From Cyanosarcina radialis HA8281-LM2 (GTDB taxonomy: Bacteria; Cyanobacteriota; Cyanobacteriia; Cyanobacteriales; CCAP-1448): a stretch of DNA of 64,000 nt. Shown piece after piece: positions 62,855 through 64,000 of the stretch. The stretch's first letter is position 1, and every line of letters starts with the position of its first letter. The notes under the pieces were generated by a model. That model searched no databases. It worked only from the letters and a program-made list of their open reading frames with translations, and was not told the DNA's origin. Both the position numbers and the translations under genes were made by a program. The stretch is taken from the NCBI GenBank assembly GCA_019359615.1, contig JAHHHA010000013.1, positions 62,001 to 126,000 of the forward strand, in the 5' to 3' direction.

Positions 62855-63364
62855 CTACTCGCATTCTCTGAACTCCGATCGATATTTTACTGTTCCCCTA
62901 CACCCAACTAGCGAGCCGTCCTGCAACTCCAAGACCATAAACGCTTCATCTGGTACTTTGTATTCGCAACCCAACCCTTTTTCTTTGGCTGTTACAAACC
63001 CGAAGCGTCGATAATATTTGGGATTGCCCAGCACGAAAACAGCCTGCACGCCTAACCGCACGCACTCTTTTAAACCATGCCGAACCAGCAAAGATCCAAT
63101 TCCTTGGCGCTGATAATTGGGTAATACGGCTAAGGGCGCTAACCCTAGAAGGAAAAGAGGATCTTGATATTGCCCTTCGAGGGCCACTGGACTAAAAAAA
63201 ATGTGTCCGACAATTCGATCGAACTCCACCGCTACCAATGAAAACGTAGACTCAACAGCCCGCAAGCGATCGACTAAATTGGCTTCATTCTCTCGCCCGA
63301 ACGCTGCTACATTGACTTGGCGAATAGCGATCGCGTCTTCTGGTTTTTCGGCTCGAATTTCCAT
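62855..63364 (-). CDS. GNAT-family N-acetyltransferase (YhbS-like)
   Basis: 169 aa. N-terminus IRAEKPEDAIAIRQVNVAAF and acetyl-CoA loop LAVLPNYQRQGIGSLLVRHG (motif A), then VFVLGNPKYYRRFGFVTA, the usual YhbS-type layout. Acceptor unknown. Diverges from the rbcL upstream region, whose start is 470 bases away. Confidence 0.85.
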   Translation of the reverse strand: MEIRAEKPEDAIAIRQVNVAAFGRENEANLVDRLRAVESTFSLVAVEFDRIVGHIFFSPVALEGQYQDPLFLLGLAPLAVLPNYQRQGIGSLLVRHGLKECVRLGVQAVFVLGNPKYYRRFGFVTAKEKGLGCEYKVPDEAFMVLELQDGSLVGCRGTVKYRSEFRECE

Positions 63365-63833
63365 AGCTCAGACTATAACTGCAAAGCGTTCCTAGAAAAA
63401 CGAGGACAACGATTTGGAGTCGGAGACTTAGATAAAGTGCAAGCGCAAATGGTTATCCGCAGGCTTTATCTTACGGTTTCAGTCGGTAGGGTGGTGCAAC
63501 ATCAAGGGTAGGCTTACGCTTTTGGCGTAGCTTCGATCGTAACCTAGAAATTCTCTAAAGAAAAGGCATTGTTTTTGATAGTCAGCATAGACTTTGGCAT
63601 ATAGGTATAGTTACTATACTTGCTTCGCCAGCATTTCCGCTTCGATCCCCATCTGGCTTACATTTATCAACTAAAAGCAATAAAAATTAACTATACGTAA
63701 ATTAATAAGACTAACTTATATTTTTCTTAAAATTATCCGAATTTTAAGCGATTGCATTCCTGGTATATTGAGTATCGACCGGGTAGGTTGCAACATTCAA
63801 ATACAATAAATTCCTCGTTAAGGTAAGGAAGAC
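63365..63833. other. rbcL upstream region
   Basis: 469 bases with no coding frame I trust. A palindromic repeat (GGCTTACGCTTTTGGCGTAG, near 63510-63530) is followed by an AT-rich stretch at 63660-63740. A -10-like TATATT lies at 63764-63769 with no convincing -35. A ribosome site AAGGAAG precedes the rbcL ATG by a few bases. Confidence 0.6.
63701..63715. promoter_or_regulatory. Possible RbcR/CbbR-type LysR-regulator site
   Basis: ATTAATAAGACTAAC fits the ATTA(A/G)-N5-(C/T)TAAT pattern described for cyanobacterial RbcR boxes except for the last base. It lies about 120 bases before rbcL. Pattern match only. Confidence 0.3.
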
Positions 63834-64000
63834 ATGGCTTACGCACAAACTAAGACCCAGTCCAAATCTGGGTATCAAGCCGGAGTTAAAGATTATCGGC
63901 TGACATATTACACCCCCGACTACACCCCCAAAGATACAGATGTGCTGGCGTGTTTCCGAGTGACACCACAGCCTGGGGTTCCTCCCGAAGAAGCAGGTGC
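63834..64000 (+). CDS. rbcL: Ribulose bisphosphate carboxylase large subunit (5' part)
   Basis: The first 55 codons are in the window. It begins [20 protein letters not shown] then [20 protein letters not shown] and [10 protein letters not shown], the form I (cyanobacterial, form IB) N-terminus. The remaining about 420 residues lie outside. It fixes CO2 in carboxysomes with RbcS. The RBS AAGGAAGAC precedes the ATG. Confidence 0.97.
   Translation, partial: MAYAQTKTQSKSGYQAGVKDYRLTYYTPDYTPKDTDVLACFRVTPQPGVPPEEAG

Noticed and set aside
63201-63511. Frames overlapping the acetyltransferase 5' end and rbcL upstream region
   Set aside because: Antisense to the GNAT gene or running into a palindromic repeat; no protein family seen.

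Overview
This window is chromosomal DNA from a cyanobacterium. The right edge carries the start of rbcL (form I Rubisco large subunit). psaF and psaJ (photosystem I), sipA and crtW are present, and the octamer GCGATCGC (HIP1) and its core CGATCG recur throughout on both strands. No ribosomal or transfer RNA genes and no CRISPR array were found. The genus cannot be named from the sequence alone.

Layout. (1) 1-19.2 kb is a cell-surface polysaccharide locus. A leftward unit holds an aldehyde dehydrogenase, a methyltransferase, a radical SAM protein, a CMP-sugar-synthase-like cytidylyltransferase and a transketolase cut by the window edge. It faces a rightward unit with an ABC-2 polysaccharide exporter (Wzm/Wzt type), four methyltransferases (two FkbM type), three glycosyltransferases and a capsule-synthesis-like protein. 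A PhyH-like dioxygenase closes the locus. The genes fit making, decorating and exporting a modified glycan through the ABC-dependent route. (2) 19.4-26.1 kb holds a galT remnant, a Crp-type regulator, a stand-alone receiver, a GH13 glucan enzyme and a carotenoid pair (crtW ketolase plus a GT1 glycosyltransferase). (3) 26.1-31.5 kb holds a lone TnpB gene with a divergent ribbon-helix-helix gene, a 1-Cys peroxiredoxin, a broken Uma2-type gene, cysK and a lipoprotein. (4) 31.6-42.4 kb is mostly housekeeping: a double-NBD peptide ABC ATPase, tsaD, psaFJ, purH and a ClC-CBS-USP chloride transporter. It also contains a small gene reading as a type 2 lanthipeptide precursor.

(5) 42.4-50.4 kb is an accessory stretch. 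It has an orphan intrinsic terminator, a secreted protein with a candidate PD-(D/E)XK nuclease domain at its C-terminus, a pentapeptide-repeat protein overlapping it tail to tail, and a direct duplication of sipA bracketing a VapBC-like toxin-antitoxin pair. It ends with an NB-ARC/WD40 STAND ATPase carrying 14 WD40 repeats. (6) 50.6-54.9 kb holds aroF preceded by a classical attenuator (leader peptide rich in Phe, Trp and Tyr, then antiterminator and terminator), lipA, a membrane protein coupled to a HAD phosphatase, and a small membrane protein. (7) 55-64 kb holds a small lipoprotein, a GAF/PAS histidine kinase whose gene overlaps that of a receiver-PAS-GAF-GGDEF-EAL protein, a conserved membrane protein, a GNAT acetyltransferase and rbcL.

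The strongest leads are the aroF attenuator, the orphan lanthipeptide precursor, the secreted nuclease-like protein with its terminator-bearing leader, the HIP1-bounded sipA duplication around the toxin-antitoxin pair, and the TnpB/ribbon-helix-helix pair. The genome also shows heavy traffic of short palindromic and tandem repeats. Some of these have entered or altered coding sequences (purH, lipA, aroF, the cytidylyltransferase 5' end and possibly the WD40 protein).
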